Assembly: GCF_001044235.1 (NCBI RefSeq)
Contig: NZ_JYNL01000069.1
Location: forward strand, 377,823 to 441,822
DNA: 64,000 nt
Source: Mycolicibacterium chlorophenolicum
Lineage (GTDB): Bacteria; Actinomycetota; Actinomycetes; Mycobacteriales; Mycobacteriaceae
Direction of reading: 5' to 3'
This document shows positions 1 through 7,406 of this stretch, piece by piece. The position numbers and the translations under genes were made by a program. The number at the start of each line of letters is the position of its first letter. Position 1 is the stretch's first letter. The notes beneath the pieces were generated by a model. That model saw only the letters and a program-made list of their open reading frames with translations. It did not search any database and was not told where the DNA came from.

Positions 1-1011
1 GGTGATGGTGATGGTGCCGCGGTGATGGGCGCGGTGGTGATAGGGGCAGAGCAGGACCAGGTTGTCCAGGTCGGTGGGTCCGCCGTCTTCCCAGTGCCGC
101 AGGTGGTGGGCGTGCAGACCCACGGTGGCGCCGCAGCCGGGCACCGCGCAGCAGCGGTCGCGGTATTCCAGCGCGCGGCGCAGCCGCCGGTTGATCACCC
201 GGGTGGACCGGCCCGCGCCGAGGATCTGCCCGTCGCGGTGGAACCACACCTCGCAGGTGGCGTCACAGCTCAGGTACTGCCGGTCGGCGTCGGACAGCAG
301 CGGCCCCAGATGCAGGGCGGCGATCTTGTCTTGGACGTCGACGTGCACGACGACGGTGGTGCGTTGCCCGTGCGGGCGGGCGGCGGCGTCGGCGTCCCAG
401 CCGGCGTTGATCAGTGCCAGGAACGCGTCGCCGGTGGTGGGCATCGGGGGGCGGGTGGCCGTGGGGTCGAGCGCTTTCCACTGCGCGATCAGGGCGTCTT
501 TGTGGGACTGCAATGCCGCGTCGAGCGCCGCTGATTCCAGGTGCGGGAGCCGGATCTGCCAGTAGCCGTACTGCTCGTCGGAGGTGTGGCTGATGGTGCA
601 CACCGGTTCGGGCTCGGGGACCACCTCAGCCTCGGGTTCGGGGTCGGGGTCGGGTTTCGGTTTGGGGGCCAGGTTGAGGGCGGTACGCAGCTGGCTGACC
701 GTGGCGGTGCGGGCCAGCTCGGCGTAGTGGGCGTCGGAGCCCGTGGCGGCGCGTTCGGCGATGGCGCCGACCTGATCCAGGGAGAGCTGGCCGTCCTGCA
801 GGGCGGCGACGCAGCGGGGGAACTCCTCGATCCGGTGGGCCACCGCGGCGAGGACTTTGGCCCGGGTCGGGGACACCCCGGTCTTCCAGGCCACCAGGTT
901 GTGCACCGAGCGGGCACCCGTGGCGGCCCACAGCCCGTCGCGGTCGATCTCGGCGATGATTGACACGATGCGGCCATCGATCGCGTTGCGCTGACCGGTC
1001 AGCTCGGCCAC
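1..1011 (-). CDS. DUF222 / HNH endonuclease protein (13E12 family), 3' end outside window
   Basis: The reading frame is open from the GTG at 1011 to the left edge (337 codons, no stop). The N-terminal half is a DUF222 helical domain (AELTGQRNAIDG near the start, then GARSVHNLVAWKTGVSP). A Pro/Glu-rich linker (PKPKPDPDPEPEAEVVPEPE) leads to a C-terminal HNH nuclease motif with LHAHHLRHWEDGG and LCPYHHRAHH, plus a Cys pair (CCAVPGC) typical of zinc-stabilised HNH domains. These proteins are abundant in mycobacteria and their substrate is unknown. In relatives, as I remember them, about 25 residues precede the AELTGQRN segment. Here those residues (MSSPATSLVASRRIDERLD...) are encoded from an ATG at 1085 in a different frame that ends in TGA at once, so the gene probably has an N-terminal frameshift near 1009-1014. 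Family assignment is secure; the start is not. Confidence 0.85.
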   Translation of the reverse strand, partial: MAELTGQRNAIDGRIVSIIAEIDRDGLWAATGARSVHNLVAWKTGVSPTRAKVLAAVAHRIEEFPRCVAALQDGQLSLDQVGAIAERAATGSDAHYAELARTATVSQLRTALNLAPKPKPDPDPEPEAEVVPEPEPVCTISHTSDEQYGYWQIRLPHLESAALDAALQSHKDALIAQWKALDPTATRPPMPTTGDAFLALINAGWDADAAARPHGQRTTVVVHVDVQDKIAALHLGPLLSDADRQYLSCDATCEVWFHRDGQILGAGRSTRVINRRLRRALEYRDRCCAVPGCGATVGLHAHHLRHWEDGGPTDLDNLVLLCPYHHRAHHRGTITIT

Positions 1012-1150
1012 AGCTCGTCGAACAACACGTCCAACCGCTCATCGATACGCCGCGAAGCGACCAAAGACGTTGCCGGCGAGGACATGCCACCATCATCACA
1101 GAGGGGTCTGACAAGTTGGGCCGGTCAGCCGCAGGGACGGTCCCGGAAGA

Positions 1151-1345
1151 TCAGCGCCGGAACAGTCGCACCTTCGAGCGCCGCTGATCGCCCTCCACAC
1201 CGATCCATTCCGTCGAGCCGTAGCTCAGCGATCTGGCACCTGTGCGGAACACCTCGAGGCTGCCGTCGGGGTGCTCGAGGTAGGTATCGCCGAAGCGCAT
1301 GTAGGTGTCGAATTGGTCGTCGGGCAGCGTGACCTTGACGGTCAT
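1151..1345 (-). CDS. small conserved-looking hypothetical protein, 64 aa
   Basis: The ATG at 1345 opens a 64-residue protein beginning MTVKVTLPDDQFDTYMRFG and ending in a basic tail (RRSKVRLFRR). No membrane segment, signal peptide or known motif is visible. The composition (alternating hydrophobic and charged residues, one DTYLEHPDGSLEVF stretch) looks like a small beta-rich fold. It starts four bases after the stop of the 52-codon gene upstream, so the two are probably cotranscribed and translationally coupled. Extending the frame further upstream would only add sequence read out of frame over that neighbour, so this start is preferred. Function unknown. Confidence 0.6.
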   Translation of the reverse strand: MTVKVTLPDDQFDTYMRFGDTYLEHPDGSLEVFRTGARSLSYGSTEWIGVEGDQRRSKVRLFRR

Positions 1346-1349
1346 TCGG

Positions 1350-1508
1350 TCAGCGCATCTTCTCGGGAATGGCGTTGAGCGTGTGCAGGATTCGCACCGC
1401 GAGGTCGTGCGCAGCCTCACTCTTCAGCTTGGAATGCTCGGTGATGGTGTCTGCGACGAGGTCGACGCGAAGGTCGTACGGTGAACGGATCGACGGTGGC
1501 GATGCCAT
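1350..1508 (-). CDS. very small hypothetical protein, 52 aa
   Basis: The ATG at 1508 is preceded by AAAAGGAATTCCC, a good ribosome binding site. The product (MASPPSIRSPYDLRVDLVAD...) is mostly helical, with a charged amphipathic stretch (TEHSKLKSEAAHDLAVRILHTL) ending NAIPEKMR. The TGA is followed after four bases by the ATG of the 64-residue gene, forming a compact two-gene unit. The two-gene arrangement could suit a small paired system such as toxin-antitoxin or a protein and its partner, but no family motif is visible and this is only inference. Confidence 0.55.
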   Translation of the reverse strand: MASPPSIRSPYDLRVDLVADTITEHSKLKSEAAHDLAVRILHTLNAIPEKMR

Positions 1509-1668
1509 GGGAATTCCTTTTCAGTCGGGCCTGTTTCGCTCAGTGACCGAGCCGCCCGATGTTCCCGAGCGTACGCGCATTCGCACCGGATCGGGTCGGT
1601 TGCGCCCGCCGAGGAGTACGGTCGAGTCATCGGGACCGCCTAGGCCCCCGCAAAGCAAGGGGCTCCTC

Positions 1669-1806
1669 ATGTCCGATAAATCTCCCCGCCAAGGGATGTC
1701 CAAGAGTTCCGGCAAATCGATCAAGGAGAAACGCGCCGCCAAGAACGCCAAAGCGGATGCGAAGAAGTCGACGACGGAGACGTTGTTCGACAACAAAAAG
1801 CGCTGA
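1669..1806 (+). CDS. small Lys-rich hypothetical protein, 45 aa
   Basis: The ATG is preceded by GCAAGGGG at normal spacing. The product is 45 residues, strongly basic and low in complexity (KSSGKSIKEKRAAKNAKADA in the middle, ending LFDNKKR). It has no hydrophobic core and is probably disordered; many actinobacteria carry similarly short Lys/Ala proteins of unknown role that may touch nucleic acid. The same frame is open further upstream, but that part is Arg/Pro-rich and has no ribosome binding site, so the internal ATG was chosen. Confidence 0.55.
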   Translation: MSDKSPRQGMSKSSGKSIKEKRAAKNAKADAKKSTTETLFDNKKR

Positions 1807-1947
1807 TAGTCAACGTCTTTCGTCTACCTGAGGCGACGGACCGGTAAAGAGCGCACCCCACCCGCCCGCTGAGATTTTCTCCAAGCCGCGGCCCGGCGCT
1901 ATTGACCTATGCGTTAATACTGGCATGTCCCTGCCCCGGCGGGAACC

Positions 1948-2730
1948 GTGACTTCCGCCGCCCTCCTCATCCTCGCCGGTTTCGTCGGCGCGTTTCTCAA
2001 CACCGTCGCCTCCAGTGGGTCGGCGGTCACCCTTCCGATTCTCATCGCGGTCGGCGTGGAACCGGTCGTGGCGAATGCCTCGAACCGCGTCCCGATCGTC
2101 ATCGGATGCGCCATCGCCGCGTGGCGCTTCCATCGGGCCGGGCACCTGCTGTGGCGCGACGGCATCCGGTTCGCCGTGCCCGCGGTACTCGGCGCCATCC
2201 TGGGTGCCCTCCTCGCGTCGATGATTGGCGATGCGAACACCACCGCCCTCGTCACGATCGCCGTCGCGTTCGCCTTCGTCCTGCTGTTGGCCAATCCGGC
2301 GCGTTGGCTGGCCGCCGATCGGACCGTGCAGCCACCCAATCGGGGCCCCCTCATCATGCTGCTGATGGGCCTCGTCGGGGCGTGGGCGGGACTGATCGCC
2401 GTCGACTCGGGGGCCTACGCGCTGGCGGTCCTGGTCCTGGTCGCCCACTTCGCCATCCGCGAGGCCAACGGCATCAAGGTGGTGGCTCTGGGCGCGGCCG
2501 CACTGGTGTCGGTGCTCGTCTTCTGGGACCGAGGTGAAATCGATTGGCACATCGCCTCGTTGCTGGCCGTGGGCAGCGTCGCAGGTGCACTGCTCGGGGC
2601 TCGGCTCGCGCTTGGACCACACGCCGCGAAGTGGGTCTTCAGGTTGCTGCTGCTGGTTCTGGTGATCGAGGCCGTCCGCCTGGTGTTCACGCTCTCGGCG
2701 CAGGCCGCCCTTCCGGGATTGCACGGCTGA
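1948..2730 (+). CDS. TauE/SafE (TSUP) family membrane permease
   Basis: A 260-residue, very hydrophobic protein with about eight membrane helices in two similar halves, as usual for TSUP transporters (about 250 residues). The first half has the typical glycine-rich opening (GFVGAFLNTVASSGSAVTLP) and the second a related GLVGAWAGLIAVDSG segment. Members move sulfur-containing or organic anions such as sulfite or sulfoacetate out of or into the cell; the substrate here cannot be told from sequence. The start is a GTG with a weak upstream purine run. It is the last gene before a CRP-like palindrome and the amino-acid permease, with no sign of cotranscription. Confidence 0.85.
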   Translation: MTSAALLILAGFVGAFLNTVASSGSAVTLPILIAVGVEPVVANASNRVPIVIGCAIAAWRFHRAGHLLWRDGIRFAVPAVLGAILGALLASMIGDANTTALVTIAVAFAFVLLLANPARWLAADRTVQPPNRGPLIMLLMGLVGAWAGLIAVDSGAYALAVLVLVAHFAIREANGIKVVALGAAALVSVLVFWDRGEIDWHIASLLAVGSVAGALLGARLALGPHAAKWVFRLLLLVLVIEAVRLVFTLSAQAALPGLHG

Positions 2731-2760
2731 GGTCCGTCACATCCGCGATCGCTGAAGCTA

Positions 2761-2776
2761 TGTGACTCGCATCACA
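2761..2776. promoter_or_regulatory. perfect CRP/cAMP-receptor palindrome
   Basis: TGTGACTCGCATCACA matches the mycobacterial CRP consensus TGTGA-N6-TCACA in every defined base. It ends 46 bases before the GTG of the amino-acid permease, in the only intergenic space upstream of the permease-USP pair, so it probably controls that pair. Whether binding activates or represses is not visible. Confidence 0.8.
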
Positions 2777-2822
2777 TGGGCGTAGGTTGAGGGTTTGGGT
2801 TCCGTCGGAGTTGGAGGTCCCT

Positions 2823-4646
2823 GTGAGCGCGACACCCACCTTGAAGAAGGCGCTCAACCAGCGCCAACTGACGATGATCGCCATCGGCGGCGTGATCGGA
2901 GCCGGCCTGTTCGTCGGGTCCGGCGTCGTCATCGGCGGCACCGGTCCCGGTGCCTTCCTCACCTACGGCATGGCCGGCGTGCTGATCATCATGGTGATGC
3001 GGATGCTGGCCGAGATGGCCGTGGCCAACCCCTCCACCGGATCGTTCGCGGATTATTCGCGCAGTGCGCTGGGGCACTGGGCGGGCTTCTCCGTGGGCTG
3101 GTTGTACTGGTACTTCTGGGTCATCGTGGTCGGCTTCGAAGCCATCGCCGGGGCCAAGATCATCCAGTACTGGATCGACGTCCCCCTCTGGCTGTCCGCG
3201 TTGGTGTTCATGATCCTGATGACGGCGACCAACCTGTTCTCCGTCTCGTCCTACGGCGAGTTCGAGTTCTGGTTCGCCGGCATCAAAGTGGCCGCGATCA
3301 TCGCGTTCATCGCCCTCGGCGGCGCGTACGTCTTCGGACTGTGGCCGGGCAAGTCGGCGGACTTCTCGAACCTGACCAGTCACGGCGGGTTCACGCCACT
3401 GGGATTGGGCGCCATCACCGTCGGCATCGTGACGGTGATCTTCTCGATGGTCGGCGCAGAGATAGCGACGATCGCTGCGGCGGAGTCCTCCGACCCGGAG
3501 CGTGCGGTCGCCAAGGCCGCCAACTCGGTGATCCTGCGCATCCTGATCTTCTACGTCGGCGCGGTGTTCCTGCTGGTCACCATCCTTCCGTGGAACGACG
3601 ACGCCGTGTCCGCGTCGCCGTTCGTCGCCGCCTTCACCAAGATGGGGATCCCCTACGCCGACCACGTGATGAACGCGGTGGTGTTGACGGCGGTGCTGAG
3701 CTGTCTCAATTCCGGGATGTACACCGCGTCGCGGATGCTGTTCGTGCTCGCGGCACGGCGCGAAGCCCCGCCCGCCCTGGTCAAGGTGACCCGTCGCGGG
3801 GTCCCCGCGAACGCGATACTCGCGTCGTCGGTGATCGGGTTCCTATGCGTGATCGCCGCGGCTCTGTCGCCGGACACCATCTTCGCGTTCCTGCTCAACT
3901 CCAGCGGCGCGATCATCCTGTTCGTCTACCTGCTCATCGCGATCTCGCAGATCGTGCTGCGCTACCGCACCCCGGATTCCGAACTGCGCGTGAAGATGTG
4001 GCTGTTCCCTGTGCTGTCCATCCTCACCGCGCTGGGCATCGTCGCGATCCTCGTCCAGATGTTCATCGACAAGGCGCTGCGGTCGCAACTGGTGCTGAGT
4101 CTGCTGTCGTGGGCGGTGGTGATCCTGCTGTTCGCCGCGAACAAGTGGTTCGTGAACAAGCGTCCCCTCGAACCCGTCGAGACCCCGACCGCCGCACCGC
4201 ACCGCGTTCTCGTGCTCGCGAATCAGACCCTCGACTCGCATGAGTTGCTCGCGGAGCTGTCCCGCATCGGCGCCGACCGCGACGCGCAGTACCTGGTGGT
4301 GGTGCCTGCCAGCCCGGTCGACACGGGAGCCGCGGCCACGCACGGACCACGTGACGTCACCGAGGCCACCCAGGAGGCCGCGCAGGCCCGGCTCGACGCC
4401 ACGCTGTCGGCGCTGCGCAGCGAAAACCTGGACGCGCAGGGCGAATTGGGCGACTACCGCCCGCTGCGGGCGCTGGATCATGCCGTCGAGACGTTCGATC
4501 CCGACCAGATCGTGATCGCGACGCTGCCGCCGGAACTGTCGATCTGGCAGCGCTTCGACGTCGTGGACCGCGCCCGGTCTCAATTCAAGGTGCCGGTCAC
4601 GCACGTCGTCGCGAAGTCAGCGGTGGGCAACCAGGTTCCCCGATGA
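2823..4646 (+). CDS. APC-family amino-acid permease with C-terminal USP-like domain
   Basis: The GTG at 2823 follows TTGGAGGTCCCT, a strong ribosome binding site, giving 607 residues. Residues 1 to about 445 are a 12-helix amino acid/polyamine/organocation transporter of the GABA/aromatic/proline permease type, with the helix-1 signature IGGVIGAGLFVGSG and the conserved ESSDPERAVAKAANSV loop. Unlike plain permeases (about 450-480 residues) it continues, from about residue 459 (HRVLVLANQTLDSHELLAEL), into a soluble alpha/beta domain that looks like a universal stress protein fold and ends in IVIATLPPELSIW. The gene overlaps the following universal stress protein by four bases (ATGA), suggesting a joint function in which nucleotide or stress state gates uptake. 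Substrate is unknown; GABA or another small amino acid is likely. Confidence 0.85.
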   Translation: MSATPTLKKALNQRQLTMIAIGGVIGAGLFVGSGVVIGGTGPGAFLTYGMAGVLIIMVMRMLAEMAVANPSTGSFADYSRSALGHWAGFSVGWLYWYFWVIVVGFEAIAGAKIIQYWIDVPLWLSALVFMILMTATNLFSVSSYGEFEFWFAGIKVAAIIAFIALGGAYVFGLWPGKSADFSNLTSHGGFTPLGLGAITVGIVTVIFSMVGAEIATIAAAESSDPERAVAKAANSVILRILIFYVGAVFLLVTILPWNDDAVSASPFVAAFTKMGIPYADHVMNAVVLTAVLSCLNSGMYTASRMLFVLAARREAPPALVKVTRRGVPANAILASSVIGFLCVIAAALSPDTIFAFLLNSSGAIILFVYLLIAISQIVLRYRTPDSELRVKMWLFPVLSILTALGIVAILVQMFIDKALRSQLVLSLLSWAVVILLFAANKWFVNKRPLEPVETPTAAPHRVLVLANQTLDSHELLAELSRIGADRDAQYLVVVPASPVDTGAAATHGPRDVTEATQEAAQARLDATLSALRSENLDAQGELGDYRPLRALDHAVETFDPDQIVIATLPPELSIWQRFDVVDRARSQFKVPVTHVVAKSAVGNQVPR

Positions 4647-5530
4647 CGATCGTCGCGGGCGTCAACGCCAGCGGTCAGGCGTCGGCGCCGCTGCATCTGG
4701 CGGCGCAGCTGTCCCGCTGCACAGGCGACCGGATCATCGCGGTGGCGATCGTCGAGCGGCCATGGCCTCCGAAGCTGGACCCGGTCGAGAACGAGTACCT
4801 CGATTACGTTGGCGCGCAGGCGCAGAAGTCTCTCAAGCGCATGGTCGACCAGCTTCCCGACGATCTGGACGTGTGGCACGTCGTGCACCAGGCCGCCTCG
4901 GTCCCCGAAGGCCTGACCGAGCTCGCGGCCGAATGGAACGCCGACGTCGTGGTGGTCGGCTCGTCGTCGACGGGCCTGCTCGGCAGGGTCGCCCTCGGCA
5001 GTGTCACCGATCGCCTGGTGCACACCGCAGCGGTTCCGGTGGCCATCGCGCCGCGCAGCTATCCCGCGCAGCGCGGGAAGATCGAGCGACTGACGGCCGC
5101 GTACGGCGGGCAGGCCGACGCGGTCGGACTGGTCGCCGCGAGTGCGGAGTTGGCGCAGCGGTGGTCGGCGCGACTGCGCATCGCGTCGTTCACCGTGCGA
5201 CCGGTGACGATGTTCAGCGGCGCCATCGAAACAGGTGCCGAAGACCTTGTCGTCAAACAGTGGGCGCAGCGGACCCAGGAGGAGATCACGGCTCAACTGG
5301 AGAAGGTGCGTTCAGACATCGACACCTTCGACGCCGAGGTCGTGATCGGTGCCGGGGCGACGTGGCGGGACGCGGTGGACGCTGTTCCGTGGGCCGCGGG
5401 TGACATCCTGGTGCTGGGCTCCGGCGCGGCCGGGCCCGCAGCTCAGGTGTTCCTCGGTTCGGCTGCGGCCCGCATACTGCGGCACGCTCCGGTGCCGACG
5501 ATGATCGTGCCGCGGCAAGAGGCAGCCTGA
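4643..5530 (+). CDS. tandem-domain universal stress protein
   Basis: The product (295 residues) has two UspA-like domains, about 1-146 and 147-295. Domain 1 carries the ATP-binding loop GSSSTGLLGRVALGSVTDRL near residue 105 (G-2x-G-9x-G-S pattern). Domain 2 has the related GSGAAGPAAQVFLGSAAARI near residue 258, in which the first loop is more degenerate. Mycobacterial tandem Usps bind ATP or cAMP in the cytosol and modulate stress or dormancy physiology. The start codon overlaps the stop of the permease, which itself ends in a Usp-like domain, so the two products are made together and plausibly interact. The CRP site upstream of the pair fits cAMP-linked control. Confidence 0.88.
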   Translation: MTIVAGVNASGQASAPLHLAAQLSRCTGDRIIAVAIVERPWPPKLDPVENEYLDYVGAQAQKSLKRMVDQLPDDLDVWHVVHQAASVPEGLTELAAEWNADVVVVGSSSTGLLGRVALGSVTDRLVHTAAVPVAIAPRSYPAQRGKIERLTAAYGGQADAVGLVAASAELAQRWSARLRIASFTVRPVTMFSGAIETGAEDLVVKQWAQRTQEEITAQLEKVRSDIDTFDAEVVIGAGATWRDAVDAVPWAAGDILVLGSGAAGPAAQVFLGSAAARILRHAPVPTMIVPRQEAA

Positions 5531-5534
5531 CCGG

Positions 5535-5936
5535 TCAACGGCCGCCGACGACCGACGGCGAGAACAACCACGCGGTGAGCCACACCGTGGCCCCGACGAT
5601 GATCAGCGCCCCGGGGATGTGCAGGTTCAACGTGCCACCGCCGCCGAGGCTCGCCTGGACGAACGAATAGACGAACATCACCCCGGCGACCACGGCCGCC
5701 CACCACCCGCGGCCGCGGGCGTAGGCGAAGCCCGCCAAGGCCGTCATCAGGCCTCCGGTGACGACGTGCAGTGCGATGGCGGCGCCGCCGTGGACGTCCT
5801 CGAGTCGGTGGTCCTGCACCAGGGCGCCGGCGGTGAGGAAGAGGACGACGACCACGGCAACCGACGCCAGCGCGAAGCCCCGGGCCGTGAGGAGGAACGG
5901 CCTCGCTGATGTCCGCGCATCGGTTCCCGCCATCAT
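5535..5936 (-). CDS. DUF6220-like small membrane protein
   Basis: A 133-residue protein with four predicted membrane helices (around 20-42, 50-72, 78-98 and 104-126). Conserved-looking histidines sit near helix ends (HRLEDVHGGAA, LHVVTGG, LNLHIPGA), a layout also seen in haem-binding four-helix proteins. Two adjacent ATGs follow GAGGAGGGGCAC; either can be the start. It converges on the USP gene with a gap of four bases. Function unknown; a redox or haem role is inference from the histidine pattern only. Confidence 0.65.
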   Translation of the reverse strand: MMAGTDARTSARPFLLTARGFALASVAVVVVLFLTAGALVQDHRLEDVHGGAAIALHVVTGGLMTALAGFAYARGRGWWAAVVAGVMFVYSFVQASLGGGGTLNLHIPGALIIVGATVWLTAWLFSPSVVGGR

Positions 5937-6049
5937 GTGCCCCTCCTCGTCGTCAACGTCTTCTCACCCCGACAGTACCGACGCCGGGCGGCAGGGCGGT
6001 ATTACAGAGATCTTTCGCGACGTGGCGGCTTGGAAGCATTGCACGGGAA

Positions 6050-6077
6050 CACCTTTCGTGACTCCTCACGAAAGGTG
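6050..6077. terminator. 12-bp perfect inverted repeat, probable terminator
   Basis: CACCTTTCGTGA and its exact complement are separated by four bases (CTCC). The stem lies 33 bases beyond the stop of the minus-strand FlgT_C-like gene and upstream of the next minus-strand gene, which suits an intrinsic terminator. There is no long U-tract, so a protein-binding palindrome remains possible. Confidence 0.55.
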
Positions 6078-6109
6078 AGCACATCGCCGCCACCGGCGGG
6101 ACCAGCGCC

Positions 6110-6496
6110 CTACCGGTCGGTTCCGTTCCGTTCGGACCGTCCATCCGCCGATTCGCGCAGGAGTTCGACGGTGTCACCCACGTCCACGGTCACGGCGTCC
6201 TCGCGGGACGGCGCCATGAACGCGATCCCGAGCAGACCGTAGAAGTCACCGGTCGCGGCGAACGTGTGCGCACGGGCGAACAGTGGTTGCGCATCGAAGA
6301 CTCGCACCCGCAGCTTCTCCCGGCTCAATCTCCCCAACTCTTTGCCGGTTTCGGGATCTGTCACCGTCGGGCCGGTGGCGGAACTCACCACGAAGATCAT
6401 TCCCGGCCGCACCCCGGCCTCGCTGCCGCGATTGATGACCAACGTGTGGTCGTCTTCGATGAGGGCGACCTGGCCCGTGATGGCTGCTCCGGTCAC
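6110..6496 (-). CDS. small FlgT_C-like beta-barrel domain protein
   Basis: The GTG start overlaps the stop of the upstream gene (GTGA), giving 128 residues. The core (GQVALIEDDHTLVINRGSEA, then GVRPGMIFVV and DPETGKELGRL) has the pattern of the C-terminal domain of flagellar assembly protein T and related small SH3-like barrels, in which an N-R-G-x-x-x-G-V-x-x-G-M motif is typical. No flagellar genes are near and mycobacteria lack flagella, so the fold is probably used for another purpose. There is no signal peptide or membrane helix. Coupling to the membrane protein upstream suggests a cytoplasmic partner or effector. The domain assignment is from motif memory and should be read as likely, not proven. 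Confidence 0.6.
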   Translation of the reverse strand: MTGAAITGQVALIEDDHTLVINRGSEAGVRPGMIFVVSSATGPTVTDPETGKELGRLSREKLRVRVFDAQPLFARAHTFAATGDFYGLLGIAFMAPSREDAVTVDVGDTVELLRESADGRSERNGTDR

Positions 6497-7272
6497 GACG
6501 CCGCCAACGAATCGCTTTCTCGCAGAGCTGGTGTCGGCTCGGTCCCGGCTCGAATCCGTGGCCGCAGGGCGTAGTCGTCTGCGCGAAGCGACAGGTCGCT
6601 GCAGCTTGCGGTGTCGTTCTCTGTGCCCAGTGTGAGCTCGACGGCCGTCTTGGCTTGAAAGAGTGCTATCACCGCCTGCTGGTGACGTTCGGTGCCGAGA
6701 GACGTCAGAGCCACCGCGAGTTTCCGGTCGACGTAGTGGACCGACCGCTGCAGGTCTGAGGTGGCCGGCTCCGGGCGTTGCGCGTCGGCCCGCGGTGTCG
6801 CCTCCGCGGCGAGGCCGTTGTACCAGCGGTGTGTGAGAGCGCCGAGGACGCCGGCGCACACCGGGATGACGACGACGGTGCAGAGCAGCCCGAGGGTGTT
6901 GCCGAGTGCGATCGCGCCGACGATGCCGGACAGCATCAGCACGCCGGCGCCGGCGAAGAGCTGCACCGCGGGGGGCACTGCTGCGATCAGCCGACCGGCC
7001 CCCGTGACCGCGCGAGCCAGCGCCCGGGCGAAGCCGAGCACGAACCCGACGAGCCTCCTGGCCGCGCGCAGCGCCGCGCGGCCGGCCGCGTCGGCCTGCT
7101 CGCGGGTCACCGGGGACTTCGGCATCGACCACGTCCGCTGTGGGCGGACCGCGGCAGAGGTCCCGGGTTCCGCGGGCGGCTCTGCGGGCCGATCTGCGGT
7201 GACGGCGGCGACAGACTCGTCGAGCGTCTCCGACGTCGGGACCCCGGAAGTCACATTGGCATCATCAACCAC
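6493..7272 (-). CDS. unknown membrane protein coupled to FlgT_C-like protein
   Basis: About 259 residues if the GTG at 7272 is used; GTG 7254 and an ATG at MPKSPVTREQ further in are alternatives and none has a clear ribosome binding site. The N-terminal 55 residues are polar and Pro/Ala-rich. A basic amphipathic stretch (AALRAARRLVGFVLGFARAL) is followed by two membrane helices (VQLFAGAGVLMLSGIVGAIA and LLCTVVVIPVCAGVLGAL). The C-terminal ~110 residues are a charged, soluble, helical region (YVDRKLAVALTSLGTERHQQ). No family is recognised. The stop overlaps the start of the next gene, so the pair forms one translational unit. Confidence 0.6.
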   Translation of the reverse strand: MVDDANVTSGVPTSETLDESVAAVTADRPAEPPAEPGTSAAVRPQRTWSMPKSPVTREQADAAGRAALRAARRLVGFVLGFARALARAVTGAGRLIAAVPPAVQLFAGAGVLMLSGIVGAIALGNTLGLLCTVVVIPVCAGVLGALTHRWYNGLAAEATPRADAQRPEPATSDLQRSVHYVDRKLAVALTSLGTERHQQAVIALFQAKTAVELTLGTENDTASCSDLSLRADDYALRPRIRAGTEPTPALRESDSLAAS

Positions 7273-7344
7273 ACCGGTATCATCGCGCGCCGCGAACGGA
7301 TCGCAACCCTGGCGCGCCGACAGAACAGTCAACTGCTGAACTCG

Positions 7345-7380
7345 GAGCCGTGGCATCTCGAGGCAAAGCTGATGAAAGCG
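7345..7380 (+). pseudogene. relic of a GIY-YIG nuclease gene
   Basis: These 36 bases match 30 of 36 bases at 11307-11342 in the intact GIY-YIG gene, and translate to EPWHLEAKLMKA against EPWHLEAKLIKA there (11 of 12 residues). Similarity stops on both sides as far as I can align it by eye. The piece covers the conserved Glu helix of the nuclease core, so it looks like a remnant of a second copy, lying between the FlgT_C pair and pobA. Confidence 0.55.
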
Positions 7381-7406
7381 TGGGATCTGCTGCGCGACCA
7401 GCGGAG

